Notes: generated by a model not told the origin, from the letters alone. A DNA stretch of 64,000 nucleotides from Flavobacterium sp. 1 (GCF_002797935.1 NZ_PGER01000001.1:620001-684000), one strand, 5' to 3'. Shown: positions 35,701 through 44,826, counted from the stretch's first letter. Numbers and translations are program-made.

Positions 35701-35749
35701 TTATCCAACTTTAAGATCATTTGTAATTGGTGCTAATTTAAAATTTTAA
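32732..35749 (+). CDS. SusC/RagA-family TonB-dependent glycan transporter
   Basis: The 1005-residue outer-membrane protein has a signal peptide (MRNFIFSFLALILLPAYMSGQ), a carboxypeptidase-like regulatory domain (KGKVLDLNGMGVPGAFIV, SDFDGTFNI), the SusC junction motif ELKEVVVIGYGT with the TonB box, the plug domain (AGVQVISSDLPGSTPSVIIRG, LYIVDGM, EILKDASALAIYGTRAANGV) and a 22-strand-type barrel ending in FVIGANLKF. It imports oligosaccharides with its SusD partner, which starts 4 bases downstream. The substrate is inferred from the neighbouring hydrolases. Confidence 0.96.
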   Translation: MRNFIFSFLALILLPAYMSGQVIKGKVLDLNGMGVPGAFIVAGDSNVSAYSDFDGTFNINAKVGQILKISLVGFDAVSIAATAEPMTITMKESKDTELKEVVVIGYGTRKKVDNTTAISSIKTEEITRTKVLNASQAIQGKAAGVQVISSDLPGSTPSVIIRGLGTALGGRTPLYIVDGMQSENINNINANDITSYEILKDASALAIYGTRAANGVIIITTKKGKGDKVSVEIESYAGIREPLKKVKMAGSNKYAYYSNAALQSTVFSQDQPVNTDWFDEITRTGIYYQNNLSVSGATENIKYFFSLGNYEEKAVLNGLDYGRTTFRNNNEYKISKKLTLNQNFSFTSAKSTPKPLSAFTNAYKQSPIVPVYFPDGKYGVSRVGDDGFASETGSSFNNVGNPAAQLNFFDEQQRSITLQGGLKLDYEIIKSLKFTSQFNGEYYTWKQYNYDDTKNIWLAANPNKVSTDYEKEFPNANINLLTKGREEYFNWNLSNYLTYNKIFNEIHDVELTAGIETSVRGPREKLTIARKNVNANSNYWSLKGDNDYETNITSYQDEVFNETKLASYFGRFQYKLMDRYLFTGTLRRDGSSNFGKDYRWGNFPAFGLGWVITKESFMQDVKAINMLKLRGGWGRLGNQNVPLNNQSYTSGPNAYLGGSILNQGTTISSQIDPSLSWEITEESSIGLDFELLDSRLKGTFDVYDKNTSNVILNTKPYFTSGITAASPAHVGEVSNKGYEISLRWDDKINDDISYWVGGNFSNNKNELTGLKDVILTQLVGGGLGNGQDTKLLDNTTVGQPLGSFYIYEYAGFDSTNGKMLYYNAAGEKVTQDALNANTDKKYVGSSLTKSNYGVTLGLTYKNFDFSVDGYGTSGAKVYNGKKAQRFSGENIENGVATDFWTPNNLTASNPAPFNQVPVASTYYLESGDFFRINNITLGYKLPIQSNNFISSCRFYVNAINPFITQKFSGFSPELNGDGNPYGTQGVELDAYPTLRSFVIGANLKF

Positions 35750-35753
35750 TACA

Positions 35754-37211
35754 ATGAAAAAGATATATATAGCAGCGTTTGTATTTTCAACGTTCTTTTT
35801 TGCGGGATGTGCAGACGATTATTTAGATGTAGACCAAACAGAATCTATTTCTACAAAAGATACAGAATTATATAATAATGATGCGGGTGCAGCTCAGTTT
35901 GTTACAGCCATTTATAATAAATTCTTGAATTGGGATATGACTTCATTCGGATGGATAGGTCTTTCAAGTATTACCTCTGATGATGCAGACAAAGGTTCTT
36001 CACCTGGAGATACAGGTACAGATAAGGATGTACTGGATGCGTTGACTTATAATGCTTCAAACCCATCTGCGGAAAGTACTTTTATTGCAAATTATGATGG
36101 AATTAATAGATGTAATCAAGCCTTAAACATTATTCCAAAATTAGATAAGGCTGATCCAAATTTAAGAGCTAGATTAATTGGCGAAGCTAAATTTTTAAGA
36201 GCTTTTATGTATTTCACTTTGGTAAAATGCTACGGTGGAGTTCCAATTGTAGATCATTTACCGGTTCCTGGTTCAGATTCTGATAGAATCATGCAATTAA
36301 CCCGAAAAACTTCTGCTGAAGTGTATGCATTTATCGAAAGTGATTTGAATGATGCAATTGCTGCATTGCCAGATAAATCTGCTTATTCAGTAAATGAAAG
36401 ATCAAGAGCTTCAAAAGGTGCTGCTTATGCTTTATTAGCAAAAGTAAGTTTGTATCAAAAAAAATGGCAACAAGTGATTGATAATTGTAATAAGGTTACT
36501 GGTTACTCAATTGTAAGTGATTATGCGTCTATGTATAAAGCCACAGGAAAATTTGATTCAGAATCTATTTTCGAAATTTACGCTCAAGGTACTGCTCCTG
36601 CAAAAGGAATTGAGGGTTATTCTAATACACAAGGTGCTCGTGGTACTGGTGGCTGGGGTTGGGGTTTCAATACGCCATCTCAGAGTTTAGTAAATGCTTA
36701 TGAGTCTGGAGATGTTAGGAAAAATGCTACAATTATTTTTAAAGGAACAACTTTGTATGATGGTAGAGTAGTGCCAACAACAGTTGAAAACGATAGATAC
36801 AACTACAAAGCTTATTCTTCAGCTTACACTGATGCTTGGGAAACAGATGTTGATATTAAGTACCTAAGATACGCTGAAGTTTTATTAATGAAGGCCGAAG
36901 CTTTAAATGAATTGGGTCAAACCTCGACCGCTATTCCTTTGTTAAACCAAATTAGAAATAGAGCTGGATTAGCAAATACGACTTTTAGCTCTCAAGGAGA
37001 TATCAGAACAGCGATATGGAGAGAAAGAAGAGTAGAGATGGCTTTTGAACATGATAGATTCTTCGATTTAGTAAGAACAGGTCAAGCCAAAGCTGCATTT
37101 GCGATAGATAATAAAGTTTTTACAGAAGGTAAAAACGAATTGTTTCCAATTCCAGCGATATTCATTAAACAGGCTGGTGGATTGTCTCAGCAAAATCCGG
37201 GTTATAATTAA
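35754..37211 (+). CDS. SusD/RagB-family glycan-binding lipoprotein
   Basis: The 485-residue lipoprotein (lipobox FFAGC, Cys19) has the tetratricopeptide-like SusD fold: ETESIS-like start (VDQTESISTKD), the helical repeats NRCNQALNIIPKLD, RLIGEAKFLRAFMYFTLVKCYGGVPIV and SRASKGAAYALLAKVSLYQKKWQQVIDNC, then the C-terminal RYAEVLLMKAEALNELGQ, IWRERRVEMAFEHDRFFDLVRTG and ELFPIPA. It caps the SusC transporter at the cell surface. It sits 4 bases after susC and 17 bases before the LamG gene. Confidence 0.96.
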   Translation: MKKIYIAAFVFSTFFFAGCADDYLDVDQTESISTKDTELYNNDAGAAQFVTAIYNKFLNWDMTSFGWIGLSSITSDDADKGSSPGDTGTDKDVLDALTYNASNPSAESTFIANYDGINRCNQALNIIPKLDKADPNLRARLIGEAKFLRAFMYFTLVKCYGGVPIVDHLPVPGSDSDRIMQLTRKTSAEVYAFIESDLNDAIAALPDKSAYSVNERSRASKGAAYALLAKVSLYQKKWQQVIDNCNKVTGYSIVSDYASMYKATGKFDSESIFEIYAQGTAPAKGIEGYSNTQGARGTGGWGWGFNTPSQSLVNAYESGDVRKNATIIFKGTTLYDGRVVPTTVENDRYNYKAYSSAYTDAWETDVDIKYLRYAEVLLMKAEALNELGQTSTAIPLLNQIRNRAGLANTTFSSQGDIRTAIWRERRVEMAFEHDRFFDLVRTGQAKAAFAIDNKVFTEGKNELFPIPAIFIKQAGGLSQQNPGYN

Positions 37212-37228
37212 TTTTTAAAAAAAGTAAA

Positions 37229-38131
37229 ATGAAAAAAAATAAATATATTTTCTTATTTTCTTCGGTTATAGCCATGCAGCTTTTTGTAAGCTGTAATGAG
37301 GATAGTATAGATAAAGATAACGTCCCAATTCCTTATGAATCGATTGGTGGCTATGAAAATTCAGATGAAATTGCTAAAGATCATTTAGTGACTAAATTTA
37401 GTTTTGATGGAAACATTGCGGATTCAAAAAATGGAATCACAGGCGGAGTAGCAACCGATGTAACTTATGAAGCTGGTATAAAAGGTGAGGCTTATAAAGG
37501 ATCGCCAACAGCATTTATAGCTTACAATAACGTATCAAGTTCTGTAATAAATGTTAAGAGTATATCAGTTTCAATGTGGATAAAAACGGAAACTCATACA
37601 GGAGGTGCACAATCATTATTCATGTTGCCTAAAAAAACAGATTTTTGGGGAAATATTTTTTCTTTGATTGAACAGAGTAATTCAAATACTTCGATGTTTC
37701 TAAAAAATCATATTCAAAAAGATGTCACACCTAGTATTCCTTGGGCAGGACAATTTCCGGAGCATAATGGGGATAATATTTTGAAGAATATGTATGGAGC
37801 ATGGAAACATGTGGTTTGGACTTACAACGGAACAAGTTCTACATATAGCATATATATAGATGGTGTAAAATTAGATTTACCAGCTACAATCTCGAAAAGA
37901 TATGCGAGTGATCCTTTAACTGGTGGCGGACCTTATGGTGAGTTAGCTAATTCTGAAGTTTCAAAATTCATTATTGGCGGTTATCAGCAGCATTTAGGAG
38001 CTCCTTGGGGTAACGCCGATGGCTGGATGCTTCATTATACAGGTCTAATGGATGAATTTAGAATTTATGATGTGGCATTAGCTGACAATGAAGTTACAGC
38101 TCTTTATAAATTAGAAAAAGACAACAGATAG
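37229..38131 (+). CDS. LamG/concanavalin-like surface lipoprotein
   Basis: The 300-residue protein has a lipobox (LFVSC, Cys about 21), then from about residue 50 a LamG-type jelly roll: KFSFDGNIADSKNG, SISVSMWIKTETH, YGAWKHVVWTYNGTSSTYSIYIDGVKLD, and the closing GLMDEFRIYDVALADNEVTALY. No catalytic residues are apparent. At the SusE/SusF position, it is most likely a surface glycan-binding protein of this locus. A terminator follows immediately. Confidence 0.88.
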   Translation: MKKNKYIFLFSSVIAMQLFVSCNEDSIDKDNVPIPYESIGGYENSDEIAKDHLVTKFSFDGNIADSKNGITGGVATDVTYEAGIKGEAYKGSPTAFIAYNNVSSSVINVKSISVSMWIKTETHTGGAQSLFMLPKKTDFWGNIFSLIEQSNSNTSMFLKNHIQKDVTPSIPWAGQFPEHNGDNILKNMYGAWKHVVWTYNGTSSTYSIYIDGVKLDLPATISKRYASDPLTGGGPYGELANSEVSKFIIGGYQQHLGAPWGNADGWMLHYTGLMDEFRIYDVALADNEVTALYKLEKDNR

Positions 38132-38141
38132 ATATTCATTT

Positions 38142-38181
38142 ACACACCTGATAAAGTTAATAAATCAGGTGTGTATTTTTT
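38142..38181 (+). terminator. Terminator inside the PUL, after the LamG gene
   Basis: ACACACCTGAT (38142-38152) and ATCAGGTGTGT (38164-38174) form a perfect 11-base stem followed by TTTTTT. It divides the binding/transport genes from the hydrolase genes, so the latter need read-through or their own promoter. Confidence 0.85.
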
Positions 38182-38203
38182 AGCCATTAATACATTTTAT
38201 AAA

Positions 38204-39589
38204 ATGAAAAGTCATCTATTCTTATTCGTTTTTTTGAGTTTTTTCAATTCCTGTTCTTCATCAACACCCGAGGGAAATAGTGAAGGCACTCCATTGCCAA
38301 CAACTCCAACAACACCTGTAGCCGTTTTGACCGATGAACAAGCTATGGATCAGGTTCAAAAAGATGCTGTTAAATATTTTTGGGACTATGCCGAAACTAA
38401 CTCCAAATTGGCAAGAGAGCGTTATCTTACTGAGGATCCTGGTTTTGAAGAAAATATCGTTACAACTGGCGGTTCTGGTTTTGGGCTAATGTCTATAATT
38501 GTTGGAGTAGAACGCGGTTTTGTAAATAGAAGTGAGGCAGTTTCCAGATTAACAACGGCTATGACTTTCCTTGAAAATGCTGATCGTTTTCATGGCGCTT
38601 GGCCACATTGGATAGATGGTAAAACAGGTCATGTTATTCCTTTTGGAACCAAAGATAATGGAGGTGATATTGTAGAAACTTCTTTTTTATGCCAAGGACT
38701 GCTAATTGTTAGAGAATATTTTAAAAACGGAAATACACCAGAGAAAGCATTGGCTTCAAAAGCCGATAATTTATGGAAAGGAGTTGAATGGAATTGGTAT
38801 ACCAAAGGCGAAAATGCAATGTATTGGCACTGGTCTCCTAATTATGGCTGGGAAATGAATTTCAAATTAGAAGGCTATAATGAATGTTTGATTACCTATA
38901 TTTTGGGGGCTTCATCTATTGCACATGCCATTCCTGCTGTGGCTTATCATGAAGCTTGGGCTAGAAACGGAGCAATTGTAAACGGAGCTACTCAATATGG
39001 ACTTCCGGTAATATTCAATTATAATGGAGCTACAGGTAATGTAGGCCCTTTGTTTTGGGCTCAGTATTCCTATTTAGGACTTGATCCAAGTCAGTTAACA
39101 GATAAGTATGCGAATTACTGGGAATTAACCCAAAATCATTCCAAAATCATTAATAAATATTGTATTGCAAATCCAAAGCAATGGAATGGATATTCTGAAA
39201 AATGTTGGGGGCTTACAGCGAGTTATACCAGAAATCCAGATGGTACAACAGGTTACACAGCTCACCAGCCTTTGAACGATACAGGGGTTATTACTCCAAC
39301 CGCAGCTTTGTCTGCTTTTCCTTTTACTCCTGTGGAAAGCATGAAGTTTTTACATTATTTATACGATGAAAAGAAAAGCACTTATGTAGGAATTGCAGGT
39401 CCTTACGATGCTTTTTCTCCGCATTATAATTGGGTTACGCCTGGTTATCTCGCAATAGACCAAGGAACGATTGCGCCAATGATTGAAAATCATCGCACGG
39501 GTTTGTTATGGAAGTTATTTATGAATGCGCCTGAGGTAAAACAAGGTTTGCTGAATCTTGGTTTTCATTCTGGAAAGTATGGATTTTAA
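38204..39589 (+). CDS. Glucoamylase-like (PF10091-type, GH144-like) lipoprotein
   Basis: ATG 38204 is the true start; the GTG upstream lies in the terminator stem. The protein of 461 residues has a lipobox (FFNSC, Cys about 17) and the (alpha/alpha)6 domain of the glucoamylase-like family that includes GH144 endo-beta-1,2-glucanases: DAVKYFWDYAETNSKLARERY, TGGSGFGLMSIIVGVERGF, HGAWPHWIDGKTG, WHWSPNYGWEMNFKLEGYNECLITYILGASS, HQPLNDTGVITPTAALSAFPF, FSPHYNWV and IDQGTIAPMIENHRTGLLWK. Likely surface or periplasmic endo-glucanase. Members with other linkage preferences exist, so the substrate is a prediction. Confidence 0.85.
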   Translation: MKSHLFLFVFLSFFNSCSSSTPEGNSEGTPLPTTPTTPVAVLTDEQAMDQVQKDAVKYFWDYAETNSKLARERYLTEDPGFEENIVTTGGSGFGLMSIIVGVERGFVNRSEAVSRLTTAMTFLENADRFHGAWPHWIDGKTGHVIPFGTKDNGGDIVETSFLCQGLLIVREYFKNGNTPEKALASKADNLWKGVEWNWYTKGENAMYWHWSPNYGWEMNFKLEGYNECLITYILGASSIAHAIPAVAYHEAWARNGAIVNGATQYGLPVIFNYNGATGNVGPLFWAQYSYLGLDPSQLTDKYANYWELTQNHSKIINKYCIANPKQWNGYSEKCWGLTASYTRNPDGTTGYTAHQPLNDTGVITPTAALSAFPFTPVESMKFLHYLYDEKKSTYVGIAGPYDAFSPHYNWVTPGYLAIDQGTIAPMIENHRTGLLWKLFMNAPEVKQGLLNLGFHSGKYGF

Positions 39590-39601
39590 TATAATCTGGA
39601 T

Positions 39602-40309
39602 ATGAAATATAAAATCATAATTCCATTTTTTTTGTTTTCACTATTGACTTTTGCACAAAAGGATATTGTTGGTAATGCTAAAATAGAGGTTGTGCAAAAA
39701 CAGGAATTGGGGTATGCATTGCATATTCCTGCTGACATTAAAGAGAAAAAGCCATTGCTTGTTTTTTTGCATGGTTCTGGCGAGAATGGTTCTGATGTGG
39801 AGAAAGTGAAAATTCATGGTCCTTTCAAATATTTAAAAAACTATGAAATGGATACTTATGTTCTTGCGCCACAATGTCCGGAAGGTGAACAATGGAATCC
39901 AGATATTTTGTATGAACTGATTTTAAAAATTCAGAAAGAAAACAATATTGACTCTAACCGAATTTATCTAACCGGTTTAAGTTCTGGAGGATGGGGAACT
40001 TGGAGTCTGGCTTTAAAATATCCTGAAATGTTTGCTGCAGTAATGCCAGTTTCGGGTTTTGTCGACATCATTCAATTAGAAGAAATTTGTAAAATGGGAG
40101 CAATTCCCACTCGTATTTTTCACGGTTTGCTTGATGATGTAGTTCCTGTTGAAAATGATATTGCCATTTATAAAGAATTAAAAAAATGTAATAAAGATGT
40201 TGAGTTAAAGCTATTCAATGATTCAGGTCATGATTGTTGGACTCAAGTTTATGACAGCCCAGAAACATACGCTTGGATATTGAAGCAAAATAAAATAAAT
40301 AAAAAATGA
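39602..40309 (+). CDS. Secreted alpha/beta hydrolase (esterase/peptidase-like)
   Basis: The 235-residue protein has a signal peptide (to about LLTFAQ) and an alpha/beta-hydrolase core: KPLLVFLHGSGENGSDVEK with the oxyanion HGSG, YLTGLSSGGWGTW with the nucleophile Ser, FHGLLDDVVPVEND with the Asp, and DSGHDCW with the His. It looks like the PHB-depolymerase/dienelactone-type esterases found in glycan loci, which may remove acyl groups. It overlaps the GH3 start by 4 bases (ATGA), so translation is coupled. Confidence 0.85.
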   Translation: MKYKIIIPFFLFSLLTFAQKDIVGNAKIEVVQKQELGYALHIPADIKEKKPLLVFLHGSGENGSDVEKVKIHGPFKYLKNYEMDTYVLAPQCPEGEQWNPDILYELILKIQKENNIDSNRIYLTGLSSGGWGTWSLALKYPEMFAAVMPVSGFVDIIQLEEICKMGAIPTRIFHGLLDDVVPVENDIAIYKELKKCNKDVELKLFNDSGHDCWTQVYDSPETYAWILKQNKINKK

Positions 40310-42606
40310 AAAAAATAGTAATTGTAATACTCCTAGGCTCTGTTTTTTTTGGCTACAGCCAAAAGAAAGAAAATAAAAAAGCCGTTAAAATAAAACCAAA
40401 AACCGAATTTGTAGCCGAGCTGTTATCCAAAATGACTTTGGAAGAAAAATTAGGGCAATTGAATTTACCTACTTCGGGAGATATAACCACCGGTCAGGCC
40501 AATAGTTCTGATGTTGCAAAAAAGATCGAAGAAGGCAAGGTCGGTGGATTATTTAATATCAAATCAGTTCAGAAAGTAAAAGAAGTACAGCGGATTGCAG
40601 TCGAAAAAAGCCGTTTGAAAATCCCTTTGATTTTCGGTATGGATGTAATTCACGGTTACGAAACTACCTTTCCTATTCCTCTTGGATTATCCTGTACTTG
40701 GGACATGAACTTAATTGAAAGAAGTGCTCAAATTGCGGCACAGGAAGCAAGTGCCGATGGGATAAACTGGACTTTTTCTCCTATGGTAGATATTTCACGT
40801 GACCCTCGCTGGGGAAGAATTTCTGAAGGTTCTGGGGAAGATCCATATCTGGGAAGCCAAATTGCCAAAGCAATGGTGAATGGATATCAACAGCATGACC
40901 TTTCTAAGAATAATACGATTTTGGCATGTGTTAAACATTTCGCTTTGTACGGAGCGCCAGAAGCAGGCCGTGATTACAATACGGTGGATATGAGCCATAT
41001 CAGAATGTTCAATGATTATTTCCCTCCTTATAAAGCAGCTGTTGATGCTGGTGTAGGATCAGTTATGGCTTCGTTCAATGAAGTTGATGGTATTCCTGCC
41101 ACTGGAAACAAATGGCTGATGACTGATGTTTTAAGAAAACAATGGGGATTCAAAGGTTTTGTAGTAACTGACTTTACGGGTATTCCCGAAATGATTGCGC
41201 ATGGAATGGGCGATTTGCAGGCTGTAACGGCTTTGTCTTTGAATGCTGGAGTTGAAATGGATATGGTTGGAGAAGGTTTCTTAACCACTTTGAAAAAATC
41301 ATTGGATGAAAAAAAAGTTACGATTGAGCAGATTGATAATGCGGTGACTCTTATTTTGAATGCCAAATATGATTTGGGATTATTCGAAGATCCATATAAA
41401 TATTGTGATGAAAAAAGATCGAAAACTGAAATTTTTACAGCATCAAGCAGAGATGAAGCTAGAAAAACAGCTTCACAATCATTGGTTTTGCTAAAAAACA
41501 ACAATCAGTTATTGCCTTTGAAAAAATCGGGAACAATTGCGCTTATTGGACCATTGGCGGATGCCAAAAACAATATGTCTGGGACTTGGAGCGTAGCTAC
41601 CAATGGGGAAAAATGTATCTCATTATTGGCAGGAATTCAGAAAGTTGCAGGGAAATCAACCAAAGTGCTGTATGCCAAAGGTAGTAATTTGGATTATGAT
41701 GAAACCTTTGAAACCAATGCAACGATGTTTGGTAAAACCTTAAACAGAGATAAACGCTCTAAAGAAGAAATGCTGGCCGAAGCTTTAAAAGTAGCCAATC
41801 AATCCGATGTTATTGTGGCAGCACTTGGCGAATCTGCTGAGATGAGCGGAGAGAGCAGCAGTCGTACCAATTTAGAAATTCCTCAAGCGCAAAAGGATTT
41901 ATTGAATGAATTATTAAAAACAGGAAAACCTTTAGTACTCGTGTTATTTGACGGTCGTCCATTAGTGTTAAATGACGAAAATGCAACTGTTCCAGCTATT
42001 TTGAATGTTTGGTTTGCCGGTAGTGAAGCTGGTTACGCAATTGCCGATGTTTTGTTTGGCGATGTAAATCCTTCGGGGAAATTAACTACTACATTTCCAA
42101 GAAGCGTTGGGCAAGTGCCAATTTATTATGCTCATAAAAATACAGGAAGACCTTTATCGAACACAGAAGGTAAATTCGAAAAATTCAGATCTAATTATTT
42201 AGATGAAAGAAATGAACCCTTATTTCCTTTTGGCTATGGATTGAGCTATACCAATTTTGATTATTCTAACCTTAAAATTTCATCTGATAAAATGAATTTT
42301 AATGGAAAGGTAACTGTAACTGTTGAGGTTGCCAATACTGGAAATTATGATGGTAAAGAAACGGTTCAATTGTATATAAGAGATGTTGTTGGATCTGTAA
42401 CTAGACCTGTTAGAGAACTTAAAGGTTTTCAAAAAATAACGCTTAAAAAAGGTGAAAAGAAAACAGTAACATTTGACATCACTGTAGAAGACCTGAAATT
42501 CTATAATTCGGATTTAAAATTTGTTGCTGAATCTGGACAGTTTGAAGTTTTTGTTGGTGGAAACTCAAGCGCAGACAAGAAAGTTAGTTTCAATTTAGTA
42601 GATTAA
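40306..42606 (+). CDS. GH3-family beta-glucosidase
   Basis: This 766-residue exported enzyme (signal MKKIVIVILLGSVFFGYSQ) has the complete BglX-type GH3 layout: the TIM-barrel domain with FSPMVDISRDPRWGRISEGSGEDPYLG, ACVKHFALYG, MASFNEVDGIPATGN and the nucleophile Asp289 in GFVVTDFTGI; the second domain with a candidate acid/base Glu in AEMSGESSSRTNLEIP (about 512-516); and a C-terminal fibronectin-like domain (VTVEVANTGNYDGKETVQLYI). It removes glucose from the non-reducing end of short beta-glucans, completing the work of the GH144-like enzyme. A terminator follows. Confidence 0.95.
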   Translation: MKKIVIVILLGSVFFGYSQKKENKKAVKIKPKTEFVAELLSKMTLEEKLGQLNLPTSGDITTGQANSSDVAKKIEEGKVGGLFNIKSVQKVKEVQRIAVEKSRLKIPLIFGMDVIHGYETTFPIPLGLSCTWDMNLIERSAQIAAQEASADGINWTFSPMVDISRDPRWGRISEGSGEDPYLGSQIAKAMVNGYQQHDLSKNNTILACVKHFALYGAPEAGRDYNTVDMSHIRMFNDYFPPYKAAVDAGVGSVMASFNEVDGIPATGNKWLMTDVLRKQWGFKGFVVTDFTGIPEMIAHGMGDLQAVTALSLNAGVEMDMVGEGFLTTLKKSLDEKKVTIEQIDNAVTLILNAKYDLGLFEDPYKYCDEKRSKTEIFTASSRDEARKTASQSLVLLKNNNQLLPLKKSGTIALIGPLADAKNNMSGTWSVATNGEKCISLLAGIQKVAGKSTKVLYAKGSNLDYDETFETNATMFGKTLNRDKRSKEEMLAEALKVANQSDVIVAALGESAEMSGESSSRTNLEIPQAQKDLLNELLKTGKPLVLVLFDGRPLVLNDENATVPAILNVWFAGSEAGYAIADVLFGDVNPSGKLTTTFPRSVGQVPIYYAHKNTGRPLSNTEGKFEKFRSNYLDERNEPLFPFGYGLSYTNFDYSNLKISSDKMNFNGKVTVTVEVANTGNYDGKETVQLYIRDVVGSVTRPVRELKGFQKITLKKGEKKTVTFDITVEDLKFYNSDLKFVAESGQFEVFVGGNSSADKKVSFNLVD

Positions 42607-42626
42607 ATTTGGTTAGTAGTTTTTTC

Positions 42627-42661
42627 AGCCCTTCGTTTTTTGGTTAGACGAAGGGCTTTTT
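42627..42661 (+). terminator. Terminator after the GH3 gene
   Basis: AGCCCTTCG (42627-42635) and CGAAGGGCT (42649-42657) form a perfect 9-base stem followed by T-rich sequence. Confidence 0.88.
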
Positions 42662-42807
42662 ATTAGTCAAGAAATTGATGAAAAACAAAGCACTTTAGCA
42701 AAATTTCTTTAGCCTTTAAAATATTTTCGCCACAGATTAAAAGCAATCAAATCAATGAGTTTTATGCTATCATGGTTTAGTTTAGTAACTTTTAAAAATT
42801 TAAAAAA

Positions 42808-44715
42808 ATGAAAAATTTTCATTTAATAGCGCTATTGTTATTGGTACACCAAATTAATATAGCTCAAAATAATAGTGGAAAAACAGAATGGTTTGATCCT
42901 AATAAACCAGCAACAACGTATTGCAATCCAATAAATATAGGTTACAATTATACGACCCAAAATCATAATGGTATTCCCGAATCCCGCCGTTCAAGTGCAG
43001 ATCCTGTGATTATTACTTATAAAGGAGAATATTATTTGTTTGCAACGAATCAGGCTGGATTTTTTTGGAGTAAGGATATGTCCGATTGGAAATTTGTGTA
43101 TGGCAGTTTTCAAAGAAACCCAGGTGATGATGACCAATGTGCGCCTTCAGCTTGGGTTGTTAATGATACTTTATTTTACGTAGGTTCAACTTGGAAAAAA
43201 GATCATCCAATCTGGAAAACAGCCGACCCAAAATCAGGAAGATGGACAAGACATGTAAATACAGCAATGTTGCCCACTTGGGATCCTGCTATTTTTCAGG
43301 ATGATGATAAAAAAGTCTATATGTATTATGGATCAAGCGGAAAATTACCTCTTGTTGGGGTTGAAGTAGATTATAAAACGTGGCTTCCAAAAGGGAATCA
43401 GGATGATTATGCAAAACTATATGCGGCAACTGAAGTTGAAGATATTCAGAAGCCGTATGGGGAAGCAAAAGCAGTTGTTGGCTTAGATCCTGCATCGCAT
43501 GGTTGGGAACGTTTTGGTCCTAATAATGACATGGAGCCTGCACCTTGGGGAAATTTTATTGAAGGTGCGTGGATGACGAAACACAATGGGAAATATTATA
43601 TGCAGTATGGTGCTCCTGCAACCGAATTTAAAGGCTATGCAAATGGTGTTCATGTTGGAAATAATCCTTTGGGTCCATTTGTATATCAAAAACACAATCC
43701 GATGTCCTATAAGCCTGGAGGTTTTGTAATCGGTGCCGGACATGGAAATACTTTTGCCGATAATTATGGCAATTATTGGAATACCGGAACGTGTAAAATC
43801 TCAATAAAAGACCGTTTTGAACGAAGAATTGATATGTTTCCCGCTGGATTTGACAAAGATGATGTCATGTATTCTATTACTTCTTATGGAGATTTTCCAA
43901 TAGTGCTTCCAACAGGACAGCGAGATCAAACAAAAGGAGCATCATCAGGCTGGATGCTACTTTCTTATAAAAAGTCTGTGACAGTATCTTCTTCTGAGGA
44001 ATGCAAGGATGTGGAAACACACAGAGTTGACAATGGAGGCAAAAAAGTGTTTGAAAAAATCTGTTATGACGCTTCGAATTTAACCGATGAAAATATTCAG
44101 ACGTATTGGTCGGCAACGACAGATAAACCTGGTGAATGGCTACAGCTTGATTTAGGGAGAAAGATGGAAATTAAGGCGTTGCAAATTAATTATGCAGATC
44201 ATAAAGCAACTCAGTACAATAAAGCGATGGATATTTATTATCAGTATAAAATCTATATGTCTGACGATGCCAAAAATTGGACTTTAGTAGTTGATAAATC
44301 AAACAATGATAAAGATGTGCCTCACGATTATGTTGAACTAACAAAATCAATTAAGGCTCGTTACATAAAAATGGTTAACATTCATAATGCTTCTGGTTTG
44401 TTTGCTGTTTGTGATTTTAGAGTTTTTGGAAATGGTTTATTAGAAAACCCAAAGGCTGTAACTGATATTAAAGTCAAAAGAAATGCATCTGATTCCCGTA
44501 ATGCAATTATCTCCTGGAAAAAACAGAAAGAGGCCACCGGATACACTATTTACTACGGAATTGCACCTGATAAATTATACAACAGTATTATGGTTTATGG
44601 AGATAACTCTTATGATTTTAGAGGTTTAGATAAAGGAACAAAGTACTATTTTGCGATTGAGTCTTTTAATGAAAATGGGATTGGATCAAAAAATAAGATT
44701 ATTGAGATAAAATAA
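42808..44715 (+). CDS. GH43-family enzyme with F5/8C-type and fibronectin III domains
   Basis: The 635-residue exported protein (signal to about INIAQ) begins with a five-bladed GH43-type propeller in which the three acidic residues are visible: Asp65 (SSADPVIITYKGEYYLF), Asp159 (WDPAIFQDDDKKVYMYYG) and Glu252 (FIEGAWMTKHNGKYYMQYG). Residues about 390-545 form a discoidin/F5-8C-type carbohydrate-binding domain (WSATTDKPGEWLQLDLGRKMEIKALQI, FAVCDFRVFG), and the end is a fibronectin III domain (GYTIYYGIAPDKLY). It is 201 bases after the GH3 gene, beyond a terminator, so it may be an independent unit. Specificity cannot be read from sequence. Confidence 0.88.
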   Translation: MKNFHLIALLLLVHQINIAQNNSGKTEWFDPNKPATTYCNPINIGYNYTTQNHNGIPESRRSSADPVIITYKGEYYLFATNQAGFFWSKDMSDWKFVYGSFQRNPGDDDQCAPSAWVVNDTLFYVGSTWKKDHPIWKTADPKSGRWTRHVNTAMLPTWDPAIFQDDDKKVYMYYGSSGKLPLVGVEVDYKTWLPKGNQDDYAKLYAATEVEDIQKPYGEAKAVVGLDPASHGWERFGPNNDMEPAPWGNFIEGAWMTKHNGKYYMQYGAPATEFKGYANGVHVGNNPLGPFVYQKHNPMSYKPGGFVIGAGHGNTFADNYGNYWNTGTCKISIKDRFERRIDMFPAGFDKDDVMYSITSYGDFPIVLPTGQRDQTKGASSGWMLLSYKKSVTVSSSEECKDVETHRVDNGGKKVFEKICYDASNLTDENIQTYWSATTDKPGEWLQLDLGRKMEIKALQINYADHKATQYNKAMDIYYQYKIYMSDDAKNWTLVVDKSNNDKDVPHDYVELTKSIKARYIKMVNIHNASGLFAVCDFRVFGNGLLENPKAVTDIKVKRNASDSRNAIISWKKQKEATGYTIYYGIAPDKLYNSIMVYGDNSYDFRGLDKGTKYYFAIESFNENGIGSKNKIIEIK

Positions 44716-44826
44716 TTTTAGATTTTGAGAAAAGTCAGCAGATAAATTCCTTTTGGTTGTTTAGAATTTTGTTTCTTTGCTTTAGCCCAAAAAAGGGTTT
44801 TGATAACCAATAAAAGAATATTACTT

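Noticed and set aside
41028..41504. Minus-strand open frame of 158 codons inside the GH3 gene
   Set aside because: Antisense to a well-conserved catalytic domain; no motif, and composition follows the complementary strand.
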